Positions 46,713-56,500 of a stretch of DNA of 64,000 bases are shown here, piece after piece. Position 1 is the first letter of the stretch. Every line of letters starts with the position of its first letter. The position numbers and the translations under genes are program-made. The notes under the pieces are model-generated. The model did not search any database. It was given only the letters and a program-made list of their open reading frames with translations, and had not been told where the DNA came from. Source of the DNA: Flavivirga eckloniae (GTDB lineage: Bacteria; Bacteroidota; Bacteroidia; Flavobacteriales; Flavobacteriaceae); assembly GCF_002886045.1 (NCBI RefSeq), contig NZ_CP025791.1, forward strand, positions 4,169,001-4,233,000, given 5' to 3'.

Positions 46713-48260
46713 CTATTTTTTAAGTACTTTGGTTAAAATACCAAAAACGCTTCTTATAAATGTAGCACTTGTGAGTACTTTAACAATTGGATTCATTCTG
46801 GTGCTTCTTCTGCTGGAAGAACGTGTCGATGTACGTTTTTTGGATGCCGCTTTTTTAAGAGCTTCCTTTTCTTGTCGGGCTTTCTCTTTAGCTTCTTCGG
46901 CTTCGGCTTGTTTTATTTTTTCATTAAGTATTTCATAAGCACTTTCCCTATCAATGTCCTTATTGTATTTTTTTACCAGTTTTGATTCGGAAAGTAATGT
47001 ACTTAATTCCGTTTCGGTTAAAATATCCATTCTACTCATAGGAGCTCGCATCATGGTAGCAGCCAGTGGTGTTGGTCTACCTTTTTCATCTAAAGCAGAT
47101 ACTAAAGCTTCCCCAATACCTAATGATGTTAGTACTTCTGTAGTGTCGTAATACTCAGAGTCCGGGTAATTTTCAGCGGTTAATTTTATAGCCTTTCTAT
47201 CTTTAGCGGTAAATGCTCTTAAGGCGTGTTGTACTTTTAAACCCAGTTGCCCTAAAACAGCTTCAGGAACGTCTGTTGGGTTTTGCGTTACAAAATATAA
47301 TCCTACTCCTTTACTTCGTATTAATTTTACAATGCTTTCTATTTGGCTCAATAATGCTTTTGATGCTTCATTAAATATTAAATGAGCTTCGTCTATAAAT
47401 AGAATTAATTCAGGTCTGTCGCTATCACCTTGTTCTGGAAATGTTGAATATATTTCTGCTAATAAACTTAGCATAAATGTAGAGAACAACTTAGGCCTAT
47501 CTTGTATATCGGTTAATCTTATAATGTTGATATAACCACGGCCATTCTCATCTATTCGTAACAGGTCTTGAGTGTCGAAAGATGTTTCACCAAAAAACAA
47601 ATCTGCGCCTTGTTGTTCCAACTCAACAACTTTTCGCAAAATAGCTCCGGTAGACGCTGTTGAAATTCTACCATAAGCTTCTGCAAATTCAGCTTTTCCT
47701 TCTTGGGTGGCGTATTGTAATATTTTTTTAAAATCCTTTAAATCGAGGATAGGTAATTTATTGTCGTCGCAGTATTGGAATATAACGGCTACAATTCCGG
47801 ATTGTGTTTCGGTTAAATCTAAGATTCTAGAAAGCAATACGGGACCAAACTCGCTTACGGTTGCTCTTAAGCGCACCCCTTCTTGTTCGGAAAGTGTTAA
47901 AATTTCAACAGGAAAACTTTTAGCCTCAAACGGAAGCCCTATTTTTTCATGACGTTCATCAATTTTTGGGTGTCCAGGACTTGGTTGTGCCAATCCGCTT
48001 AAATCTCCCTTAATATCCATAAGTAATACAGGAACACCTTTATCGCTCAAGTTTTCTGCTAAAACTTGTAATGATTTTGTTTTCCCTGTTCCGGTTGCAC
48101 CGGCAATTAAACCATGACGATTCATGGTTTTTAAAGGTATTTTTACATGAGCACCCGTAACGGTTTCACCGTTTAACATGGCAGCACCTATTGGAATAAA
48201 ATCCCCTTTAGTCGTATTGCCTTCGGTTATGAGTTTGAAAAAAGCCTCCTTATTATCCAT
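46713..48260 (-). CDS. HerA-like ATPase (DUF853 family)
   Basis: A 515-residue P-loop NTPase of the HerA/FtsK-like DUF853 group. Walker A is AGATGTGKTKSLQVL (about residue 50), Walker B with acidic pair is LILFIDEAHLIFNEAS (about 290), and the sensor region is GVGLYFVTQNPTDVPEAVLG. A Lys/Glu-rich coiled coil and a basic Ser/Arg-rich tail end the protein. HerA ATPases pump or translocate DNA, often with NurA, but no nuclease is adjacent. Its cellular role is undefined. Confidence 0.87.
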   Translation of the reverse strand: MDNKEAFFKLITEGNTTKGDFIPIGAAMLNGETVTGAHVKIPLKTMNRHGLIAGATGTGKTKSLQVLAENLSDKGVPVLLMDIKGDLSGLAQPSPGHPKIDERHEKIGLPFEAKSFPVEILTLSEQEGVRLRATVSEFGPVLLSRILDLTETQSGIVAVIFQYCDDNKLPILDLKDFKKILQYATQEGKAEFAEAYGRISTASTGAILRKVVELEQQGADLFFGETSFDTQDLLRIDENGRGYINIIRLTDIQDRPKLFSTFMLSLLAEIYSTFPEQGDSDRPELILFIDEAHLIFNEASKALLSQIESIVKLIRSKGVGLYFVTQNPTDVPEAVLGQLGLKVQHALRAFTAKDRKAIKLTAENYPDSEYYDTTEVLTSLGIGEALVSALDEKGRPTPLAATMMRAPMSRMDILTETELSTLLSESKLVKKYNKDIDRESAYEILNEKIKQAEAEEAKEKARQEKEALKKAASKKRTSTRSSSRRSTRMNPIVKVLTSATFIRSVFGILTKVLKK

Positions 48261-48357
48261 ACATTAGAATTTTGCCTAAAAATACAGGAAAAAAAGAAGA
48301 AGAAAAAAATTAGTAGTAATTATAAAACATATCTTCTTTTTTAAGGAGTTTCTTCTA

Positions 48358-48981
48358 TTATTCACGCCATTTTACCCAAATAATCGCAGCAGGGTCATCA
48401 ACACCAGAACCGGCAGATCTGGCTTTTAACATGATATAATCCCCAGCGTTAAAATCGATGTTAAACGTAGTTCTTGTAAAAGAACCTCCAGAAAGGCTAA
48501 ACCTTCCATCTAGGGTAGGGTCTGCATTGTTTCCCACATTGGAGCCATTAATTACAAGATCAAAACTTTTAGATGTATTTCCTCCTGAAGATTCTATGGT
48601 TAAGTAAACAATAGTACCATCGAAAGGCATTTTTGGTCCGGTATCATTTTCTGTAGATGAATCGTCCCCAAGGTCTCCTCCAAACCATAGCATATCATCA
48701 TCTGCAGTGAATGCGTAACCATATTGAAGTGCTGTAGTTTCAGTACTAAGCCATTTGGCTCTGGTTGCATCGTACATAAATAGTTTGTCACCAATAACGG
48801 CGAGTTGCCCGGTTACAGAACCGGTTGGTGCAGATTGCGGGTTTAATTCTAATGCAGGAATCCCGGTGTTAGTTGTTTCAATTTCTAATTCGGCAGTTGG
48901 AGAGGTCGTACCAATTCCAACTTGAGAGAAGCTATAATAACTGCATAGCAGCATTATAACACAGTAGGTTATTTTTTTCAT
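48358..48981 (-). CDS. secreted GIGTT-type protein
   Basis: A 207-residue secreted protein. It shares the N-terminal signal peptide and leader (MKKITYCVIMLLCSYYSFSQ, VGIGTTSPTAELEIE) with the PA14 proteins at 49921 and 50727, but its remainder differs (DLVINGSNVGNN, beta-rich). The VGIGTT-P motif is typical of flavobacterial exported proteins with tail-spike-like starts. The gene is the downstream-most member of a tandem minus-strand set, with shared starts and different C-terminal domains. Confidence 0.7.
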   Translation of the reverse strand: MKKITYCVIMLLCSYYSFSQVGIGTTSPTAELEIETTNTGIPALELNPQSAPTGSVTGQLAVIGDKLFMYDATRAKWLSTETTALQYGYAFTADDDMLWFGGDLGDDSSTENDTGPKMPFDGTIVYLTIESSGGNTSKSFDLVINGSNVGNNADPTLDGRFSLSGGSFTRTTFNIDFNAGDYIMLKARSAGSGVDDPAAIIWVKWRE

Positions 48982-49097
48982 TTTGGAGAGAGAGGTTATT
49001 AAGCAATTTACTTTGGTTATTAAATAAATAATGTATTTCTATTTATGTCATATGTTTGTTTTAAGTTATTTAATTTAGAGATTATTATTGGGTTACT

Positions 49098-49325
49098 TTA
49101 CTTGTTTAACAAAAATGGAATGGTAAGACAATATCTGCATTGCTCATCCATACTTAACACAGATGTTTCTCTATCTGTTACAGCACCAGTTCCATAATAA
49201 GGGGATTTAATGTTACCACCGGAAACATCAATTCGAGCTTGTGGATTAGTATAACTGAAGCCCATTTGGATAAAGTTATTATAATGACCACGAACTGGCA
49301 TTAAAGAATAAACTATTTTTTTCAT
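49098..49325 (-). pseudogene. truncated copy of PA14-family gene
   Basis: The 75-residue frame aligns with the start of the gene at 51404 (MKKIVYSLM, then NPQARIDVSGGN, then YYGTGAVTDRETSVLSMD). It lacks the PA14 domain and has a damaged signal peptide. It is therefore a truncated, probably non-functional duplicate. Confidence 0.75.
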
Positions 49326-49510
49326 TGTTTGAGAGTGTGTGAAAAAGCAATTTATTTATGTCACTAATATATTAAATAAAGCATTTATGTCAATATTATT
49401 TGCTTTAAGTCATTTAGTTTTTTTCATTAATATGTTGTTAATCGATTTTTTGTGAAAATTACTCAAACTAGCACAAATTTTCTTACTTAACATTCACGTT
49501 AATAGTAAAT

Positions 49511-49629
49511 TAATACTTACAAACGAACTTACTGTACAAGAGTCTGGATTTATCGTACTAATTATGTATTTAGGAAAAAACATAATAGCGCGTACAAAGC
49601 AACATTATAGAGTAAGCCATTTTTTTCAT
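49511..49629 (-). pseudogene. relic of a further PA14-family copy
   Basis: ATG at 49629 starts MKKMAYSIMLLCTRYYVFS, then a stop: a signal peptide like its neighbours. About 30 nt on, bases matching the 3' ends of the full genes (plus-strand AGTCTGGATTT at about 49540) remain. Almost the whole body is deleted. Rest of the 595-nt interval 49326-49920 holds no gene I can support. Confidence 0.6.
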
Positions 49630-49920
49630 TTTATAAGAGGGATTTAGAGCAATTTGTTTTTCAATTATAACATATGAATTTAAACAACGAGAAATTAAAA
49701 TCAAAATATAATATAATGAACAATAGAGGCCTAAACCTTTTTTTGAGTTATTAGATACAAGGTTGAACCCTCGGTAAATAAAGGGATGTGGTTACTATTA
49801 AAGTAAGGTTTTTATGTTGCTTATTAAAAAAACAGATGTAGGCGCATTGCTTCGAGACTTGTAAGAATTAATAACTGATTTAGCAGAGTTTTTGATGTAA
49901 ACGATATTTTAACAGCTAAT

Positions 49921-50595
49921 TTATTTAACGAAAAACTGATTAGCGTTTATAGTAGAGCCTACAACATAAGAATCTGGATTTGTTCCCCAAGTAAATAGCA
50001 TAGAAATAGTTCCAAAATTTTCGTAATACCAAAATTCTATTTTGTGCTCTCCTTCTGCCAATGTAATACTACCGCTAACTGTTGCAAGAGGCGGAGGGTT
50101 ATCTGTCCAGTTTTCAATAACTAGAATATCGTCTATAAATACTCTACTGCCATCATTAGTTCTGGCATTAAGTGTAAAAGTTCCTGTGTTTTTAACTCTA
50201 AGTATTCCTGAATAACGTACAATAAATCCATCGGCGTCTGGTGCTATAGCTAATAACGCAGCATCGTTCATGTCGTTATTTAAAATGCCTTGAGAAGTAG
50301 ATATACCCAATGTGCGTTTATTACCAATATTGGGTTGGGTGGTATTTACTATATCCCATGTATGATATTGCAGTCCTTTGTTTAAAGGAATTTCAATAAT
50401 ATCTCCGTCATTTTCTACTCCTAATAAAAATTGTTCGGTTCCTATGATTGTACCATTTCCATAGCTAGAAAATTTAACAGTCCCATTGTCAACATCAAGT
50501 TGCGCCTGGGGATTGTTTGTTCCAATGCCTATTTGAGCAAATGTATGGCCATACACCCAAAAAAATATTACTGCGTGATAGACTGCTTTTTTCAT
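49921..50595 (-). CDS. secreted PA14-domain protein, copy A
   Basis: A 224-residue secreted protein. A signal peptide is followed by IGIGTNNPQAQLDVD and then a PA14 beta-sandwich (about 85-210). The sandwich shows GFIVRYSGILRVKNTGTFTL, NARTNDGSRVFIDDILVIEN and EGEHKIEFWYYEN, the usual PA14 core. PA14 domains bind carbohydrates. About 65% alike by eye to copy B at 50727, which lies 132 nt upstream in transcription order. Probably cell-surface or secreted. Confidence 0.85.
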   Translation of the reverse strand: MKKAVYHAVIFFWVYGHTFAQIGIGTNNPQAQLDVDNGTVKFSSYGNGTIIGTEQFLLGVENDGDIIEIPLNKGLQYHTWDIVNTTQPNIGNKRTLGISTSQGILNNDMNDAALLAIAPDADGFIVRYSGILRVKNTGTFTLNARTNDGSRVFIDDILVIENWTDNPPPLATVSGSITLAEGEHKIEFWYYENFGTISMLFTWGTNPDSYVVGSTINANQFFVK

Positions 50596-50726
50596 TCTTT
50601 GTTAGAGTGGTTAAGGAGTTACTTACTTTAAATTTATTCATGTGTGGGGGGATGTATTTGTTTTATAAATAGTATTTAAAAGGCATACTGTTTTATGTTT
50701 TATTACAGTTTATTAATTCTGTTTAC

Positions 50727-51404
50727 TTATTTAGTAAAAAATTGGTTGGCGTTAATTATGGAACCAACAGGGTAAGAATCTGGATTTGCACCCCAGGTAA
50801 ATTCCATAAATTCACTAATGGTGTTTTCATAGTACCAAAATTCAATTTTATGATCTCCCTGTGCCAGAGTAACACTATTAGAGCGCGTGGTAGAAGGTTG
50901 ATCGAACCAATTTTCAAGAACAAGAACATTGTCTATGTAAATCCTGCTACCATCATCAGATCTTGCATTAAATGTAAATGTTCCTGTATTATTAACACGT
51001 ATAGTACCTGTATAATAAATTATGTATCCATTATTATCGGGTGCTATTGCAGCTCGAGCAGCATCGTTTAAATTACCGTTGTGTACGCCTTGAGAGGTAG
51101 ATACGCCCAGAGCTCTTATATTATCAATATTGGGTTGGCTTGTGTTGGATATGTCCCATGTATAGTATTGAAGCCCAGTACGATTAACTGTGTTTAAGGG
51201 AGATTCAATGATATTTCCATCGCTATCTACACTTAAAAGGTATGTTTCGGTACCTGTTATAGTGCCGGTACCATAATCTGAAAATCTGACATTTCCGCCG
51301 GTAACATCAAGTTGGGCCTGCGGATTTGTTGTTCCAATACCTACCTGGGAAAAACCAGAATAATGTATACAAAACAGTAGCATAGAATAGGCAATTTTTT
51401 TCAT
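50727..51404 (-). CDS. secreted PA14-domain protein, copy B
   Basis: A 225-residue paralogue of the gene at 49921. It has a signal peptide (to SQ, about 20), VGIGTTNPQAQLDVTGGN, and a PA14 domain with NGYIIYYTGTIRVNNTGTFT, NARSDDGSRIYIDNVLVLEN and QGDHKIEFWYYEN. Its C-terminal INANQFFTK matches copy A. The best preserved member of the tandem set and the likely parent of the truncated copies at 49098 and 49511. Confidence 0.87.
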   Translation of the reverse strand: MKKIAYSMLLFCIHYSGFSQVGIGTTNPQAQLDVTGGNVRFSDYGTGTITGTETYLLSVDSDGNIIESPLNTVNRTGLQYYTWDISNTSQPNIDNIRALGVSTSQGVHNGNLNDAARAAIAPDNNGYIIYYTGTIRVNNTGTFTFNARSDDGSRIYIDNVLVLENWFDQPSTTRSNSVTLAQGDHKIEFWYYENTISEFMEFTWGANPDSYPVGSIINANQFFTK

Positions 51405-51789
51405 TTGTTGAGAGATTTAGGGGTGTTCATTTCAATTAAACAAAGTCAAATTATAAAAACAGAATTTAAAATCAAAGTATAATATAACAAGGTAAGGATG
51501 ATACGGTCTCTTTAAATGGCGATTTATAATAGCTTACTCTCTGTAAACGAAGGGGTTTGGCTATAATTTAAGAAAGAACTTTATGTCATTTAATAATTTC
51601 ATAATGTAGGTTTTAAGCTTCTATTTTTGTAAGAATAAATATCTTTTTTCTCTTTATGAAATTTAAACGACTTCCTTAATTTAAATAGATTTTTGGGATG
51701 CAAAATTAAACCGAGCTGTAACAGATTTACAAAAAGAGAAGAGGCAAATCTAAATATAAAAACTAGGTATGAAAATAGGCATTTATATG

Positions 51790-51797
51790 TATCTTTG
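51790..51797 (+). promoter_or_regulatory. -7 box deciding the queE start
   Basis: TATCTTTG fits TAnnTTTG and ends 6 nt before the ATG at 51804. This makes the mRNA nearly leaderless and excludes the longer frame that begins at 51693. Confidence 0.6.
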
Positions 51798-51803
51798 CGG
51801 CCT

Positions 51804-52433
51804 ATGAAAGAAATGATTCAGTTACAGATAGATAGAGGGGAAATGCTTCCTTTAATGGAAGAGTTTTATACGATTCAGGGCGAAGGGTACCATAAGGGAA
51901 CTGCTGCTTATTTTATTCGTATTGGGGGATGTGATGTGGGATGCCATTGGTGCGATGTTAAAGAAAGTTGGAATGCCAATTTACATCCACCTACCGAGAC
52001 TGTTAACATTGTTGAAAATGCCAAAAAGTACAGCGATACTATTGTTGTAACTGGAGGTGAGCCTTTAATGTGGGATATGACAGTTTTAACAGAGCGATTA
52101 AAAGACAAAGGGCTTCAGGTACATATAGAAACATCTGGTGCTTATAAATTTACTGGTACTTGGGATTGGGTTTGTTTATCTCCAAAAAAAACAAAGCTGC
52201 CCACTGAAGAGGCTTATGAGAAGGCTGATGAACTTAAGATGATTATTTATAATAAAGATGATTTTCGTTTTGCTGAAGAGCAAGCGGCTAAAGTTAATAA
52301 AGACTGCATTTTGTATTTACAACCGGAATGGAGTAAGCGAGATAAGGTAGTGCCAGAGATTGTAGATTATGTTATGGCTAATCCTAAATGGAAAGTATCG
52401 CTTCAAACGCATAAGTATTTGAATATTCCTTGA
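51804..52433 (+). CDS. queE: 7-carboxy-7-deazaguanine synthase
   Basis: A radical-SAM enzyme of 209 aa that makes the deazaguanine ring for queuosine. The N-terminal substrate segment [20 protein letters not shown] is followed by the 4Fe-4S motif [10 protein letters not shown] (Cys-x3-Cys-x2-Cys, about residues 40-47), and [11 protein letters not shown] is the SAM-binding GGE region. The chosen start gives the usual length; a 37-codon extension exists but falls upstream of a promoter box. Other queuosine genes are not nearby. Confidence 0.93.
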   Translation: MKEMIQLQIDRGEMLPLMEEFYTIQGEGYHKGTAAYFIRIGGCDVGCHWCDVKESWNANLHPPTETVNIVENAKKYSDTIVVTGGEPLMWDMTVLTERLKDKGLQVHIETSGAYKFTGTWDWVCLSPKKTKLPTEEAYEKADELKMIIYNKDDFRFAEEQAAKVNKDCILYLQPEWSKRDKVVPEIVDYVMANPKWKVSLQTHKYLNIP

Positions 52434-52445
52434 GTTTTTTAGTGT

Positions 52446-52549
<104 letters not shown>

Positions 52550-52576
52550 GTTCTGTTTGGTTGAATGATAAAAATA

Positions 52577-52616
52577 AAAATGTTCCTAATAGTTTTATAC
52601 TAAATAGGAACATTTT
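52577..52616. terminator. bidirectional terminator between convergent genes
   Basis: The perfect arms AAAATGTTCCTA and TAGGAACATTTT surround a 16-nt loop between queE and the DUF2911 gene. A- and T-runs on both sides fit termination in both directions. Confidence 0.75.
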
Positions 52617-52624
52617 AGTTTTGC

Positions 52625-52708
52625 CTAGCTTCTAGCTTCTAGCTTCTAGCTTCTAGCTTCTAGCTTCTAGCTTCTAGCTTCTAGCTTCTAGCTTCTAGCT
52701 TCTAGCTT
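52625..52708. repeat. heptanucleotide array CTAGCTT, 12 copies
   Basis: Twelve perfect 7-bp units. The array ends one base before the stop codon of the minus-strand gene at 52710, the same placement as the array at 31855. Confidence 0.95.
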
Positions 52709-52709
52709 A

Positions 52710-53252
52710 TTACTTTGTAAAAGGTACTGCAACTCTCGTTGTTCCCCATCCTAAATGCATGTTTATGTTACCATCTCCTTCGGCAAAAGCAATAGAGAAT
52801 GCGTCTAAAGGTTCTCCAGATGTTACAGGTACAGATAAACGTGCCACATCGTTACCTTCTTTATAGAAATAAGATCCCCAAACGTTTAAGTCTTTACTAA
52901 TAATTGCTGTCCATTCTTTATCTCCCGGAATAGCATAAAATGTATAAGTCCCTGCTTTTACAGAGGTCTTTCCTAATTTCATATCTGTATATAAAGTTAG
53001 TTCAGCAGCTTCGTTAGCTCCTAGTCTCCAAACTTTACCATTTGGTGCTAAAGTAGCCATGTCTCTTCCTTTAAGTTGAGGTCTACTATAAACTATTTTA
53101 ATAAGTTTATTGGCGTCTTTGTAGCTTGTAGGAAATGCAGCGGCATCCATCGGGCTCTTATCTAATTTTGAGAATTTTTGAGCATTCACATTGGCAGATA
53201 ATAGCATAATAAATGCAAAAGCAATTGCTGAGAAAAATGTTGATTTTTTCAT
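52710..53252 (-). CDS. DUF2911-family exported protein
   Basis: A 180-residue protein with a signal peptide (MKKSTFFSAIAFAFIMLLSA to NAQ, about 25). DUF2911 features are IVYSRPQLKGRDM, WRLGANEAAELTLYTD, and AGTYTFYAIPGDKEWTAII. The family is frequent in Bacteroidota and uncharacterised; a beta-sandwich periplasmic fold is likely. It stands alone. Its stop codon touches a heptanucleotide array. Confidence 0.9.
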   Translation of the reverse strand: MKKSTFFSAIAFAFIMLLSANVNAQKFSKLDKSPMDAAAFPTSYKDANKLIKIVYSRPQLKGRDMATLAPNGKVWRLGANEAAELTLYTDMKLGKTSVKAGTYTFYAIPGDKEWTAIISKDLNVWGSYFYKEGNDVARLSVPVTSGEPLDAFSIAFAEGDGNINMHLGWGTTRVAVPFTK

Positions 53253-53367
53253 AATGAGTTTTTACGTTTTAAGATTAGAATTTTTTAAAGATAAATGTAA
53301 ATCCTGTTAAGATTCTTATAAAAGTCGTTTGCCGATGTTAAAGTTTACATTTTGGAGCATAAAAAAA

Positions 53368-53497
53368 GAAGGTGTCTAAAAAGTTCTTGAATTGTCATTT
53401 TGAGCGCAGTCGAAAAATCTCAACACTTTAATAAACAGATGTTTAATTTTATGAGATTCTTCACTATGTTCTGAATGACACTTTTTAGATACCCTCT
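53368..53497. repeat. 130-nt long inverted repeat
   Basis: AAAGAAGGTGTCTAAAAAG (53366-53384) pairs with CTTTTTAGATACCCTCTTT at the far end (17 of 19). Inside, a TTGTCATTTTGAGCGCAGTC segment and a GTTCTGAATGACA segment also face each other. This sequence type is an interspersed spacer repeat that I recall from many flavobacterial genomes. It sits downstream of the gatB::aspS gene and may end that transcript. Confidence 0.75.
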
Positions 53498-53522
53498 TTG
53501 TAAGGTTTTATAGTGCGAAAAA

Positions 53523-56500
53523 TTACTTTTTCATTATTTTCACGTTCATTTCTTCTACCTTTTTATCCGATAATAAAGAAGGTGCTCCGAATAATAAATC
53601 TTCACTGGTTCCTGTTTTTGGGAAAGCCATGACTTCTCGAATGGATGCTTTTTTCTCCAAGATCATCATTAGTCTGTCTACACCCCATGCAATACCTCCA
53701 TGAGGCGGCGCGCCATAATGGAAGGATTCGTACATGGTGCCAACGCTTTTAAGCATTTCTTCTTTGTTGTATCCCATGTTCTTATAAGTGGCTTCTAATA
53801 TTTCGGGCTTATGGGCACGAACCGAACCGCCTCCTATTTCGTAACCATTTAGAATAAGATCGTATTGTTGGGCAATAATGTTTCCCATTTCATCGTCGTT
53901 ACCATTCATATGTTTTTCAATATCATAAATGGCAGGCATGGAGAAAGGGTTGTGAGTAAACGTCCAGCGTCCTTCATCTGTTTTTTCAAACATAGGGAAG
54001 TCCACCACCCAGGCAGGTCTTAGCTCCTTAGGGTTGATTAAGCGCAACATACTTCCCAGCTCTTGACGAACTGCATCCAGGGCTTTATTGGCCGTTGCAT
54101 AATCTGCGGCAGAGAAAAATACAATATCGCCTATTTGAGCATCTGTAGCTTTAATAATACCAGTAGCAATATCTTCGCCTAAAAACTTGATAATTGGCGA
54201 TTGTAAATCGTTCTCGTTAACAATAATATATGCTAAACCGCCTAAGCCGTTTTGCTGAGCAATAGCAGTTAACTTTTCTATTTGTCCTTTAGATAAACGT
54301 TTGTTTCCTTGTTCTTGAGCTGATACTTTGATGCATTTTACAATACCGCCTTCTTCAATAGGTTTGCTGAATACCTGGAAGGTTGTATCTTTTACAATAT
54401 CTGTTATGTCTTGTAGTTTTAAACCAAAACGTAAATCGGGTCTGTCGCAACCGTAATTATCCATCGCTTCTTTATAGGTAAGTACTTCAAACGGATGTAA
54501 AATCCATTTTTTACCGTAAATTTTCTTAACGATGTCGTTAAACATGTTTGTGTTCAAGTCTATAATTTGTTGCATACTGGCATAGGCCATTTCGATATCC
54601 AATTGTGTGAATTCCGGCTGACGATCGCCTCGGGAATCTTCATCCCTAAAACAACGGGCAATTTGGAAGTACTTTTCGTAACCACTTACCATAAGCATTT
54701 GTTTAAATTGCTGAGGTGCTTGTGGTAAGGTGTAAAATGCACCTGCTTGTTTACGGGAAGGTACTATAAACTCTCTTGCACCTTCGTCTGTTCCTGCACT
54801 TAAAATAGGCGTTTCAATTTCAAGGAAATTTTGCTCGTCTAAAATATCGCGCATCATTTTAATTACCTTATGTCGATTAACGATAACCCTACGAACATCA
54901 TCATTTCTATGATCTAAGTACTTGTGTTTAAAACGAACATTCTCGTTGGTTTTCGTGGCTCTTTTAATTTCGAAAGGTAATGTTCTGGACAGGTTTAAAA
55001 TTTCTAAGGAAGCCGTTTCCATTTCTATTTCACCTGTACGTAAAGCTGCATTAAAATCATCATCATTACGTTTAACAATGGTTCCAGTAACCGTTATAAC
55101 CGATTCGGGTTTTAATTTTACAAGCTCGTCTAAGTTAGGGAACGATTCTCTACTTAGTCGTACTTGGAAAACTTCGTTGCTGGAGTCTCGTAAATCAATA
55201 AAAATAAGCTCTCCATGATCTCGAACACTCGATACCCAGCCCGAAAAAGTAACATCCTCGGAGATATTAGCTTCAGAGATATCCGAAATTAAATGCGTTC
55301 TGTATTCGTCTTTTATAACGATAGGAATTTCTGGTAAAACCTCTTCTTGTATTTTTGTAGTTGGTTGCCCATTGTTGGTTGCTGGTTGTTGACTGCTGGT
55401 TGTTGGCTGCTCTGTTTTTGCTGATGCAGAGCTTTGCAACTGATTAAGAATCTCTTCTCGAATTACTTTTCCGGAAGCACCTTTACCAATAATGGCAATG
55501 ACCTTACCTACTAAAATACCAGCTTTTCCTTGGTTACCAGCTTTGATATCGTTTGCAACAGCTTCATTCTCTGAAATTACTTTTGCAATGGCATCCTCAA
55601 TTTGAGATTTAGAGATTGTATTGTCTTCAAAATACTTGTTGTAATTGAAATCCCTGTCTTTTAGATAAGACGTTATGGCATTTTGAACTAATACGGATGT
55701 TATTTTCTCATCCTTGAAAAGTTGGAAAATTTCAATAAGGTGTTCAATTCTGTGTATATCTGCATACTCGTCTGCACCAATATTATTCACTAACGTTTTT
55801 GCAACAAACGATGGGTCGTTAAGCGCTTTGTTTATTGTCATAAACGTTTTTGAGCGTAAGGAATCTGCTGTAAAAAATTTGGCATCCTGTGGTAGCACGC
55901 CGCCTTTAATCAAGATTGATTCTACGGCATAGGGCAGGGTACTGGTATCTACCTGAATAGAATCGACTACTTCTTTAATAGAAACAAAAGGTAAATCGGG
56001 TTCTGATATAAAACGATAATCGGCCTCGAACTCCTTTTTACGCATCGTTTTGGTTTGCTTTAATTCGGCATCCCATAAAACGGTGGTTTGTTCTGGTCGA
56101 AACTCCTTGTGTTCGATGTAGTAGTTGAATTGTTTTTCAACTTCTTCTTTTAAAGCTTCTACCATAAACTTAAACGAGTTTAAGTTTTTTATTTCGGTAC
56201 GTGGGTTTAAAACATAACTGTGTTTTTTACGTAATGATACAGAAACGTCCGATTTAAATTCTCCTTTTTCAAGGTTAGCTTCAGATATTTTTAAATTCTG
56301 AACGATACGTTGAATGTACTGCGCATAAATTGAAGCATCTTCAATATGGCGAATACATGGTTCTGTTACAATTTCTATAAGGGGAACACCGGCTTTATTA
56401 AAATCGACCAGCGAAACCTTTTTTTCGTGCATCAATTTAGCAGCATCTTCCTCAATATGCACTTGCGTTAAATTAACGGTGAATTGAGACCCATCGTTTC

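Noticed and set aside
51693-51803. Upstream extension of queE (37 extra codons)
   Set aside because: A TAnnTTTG promoter box lies inside it just before the ATG at 51804, and the shorter protein matches the normal QueE length and start.
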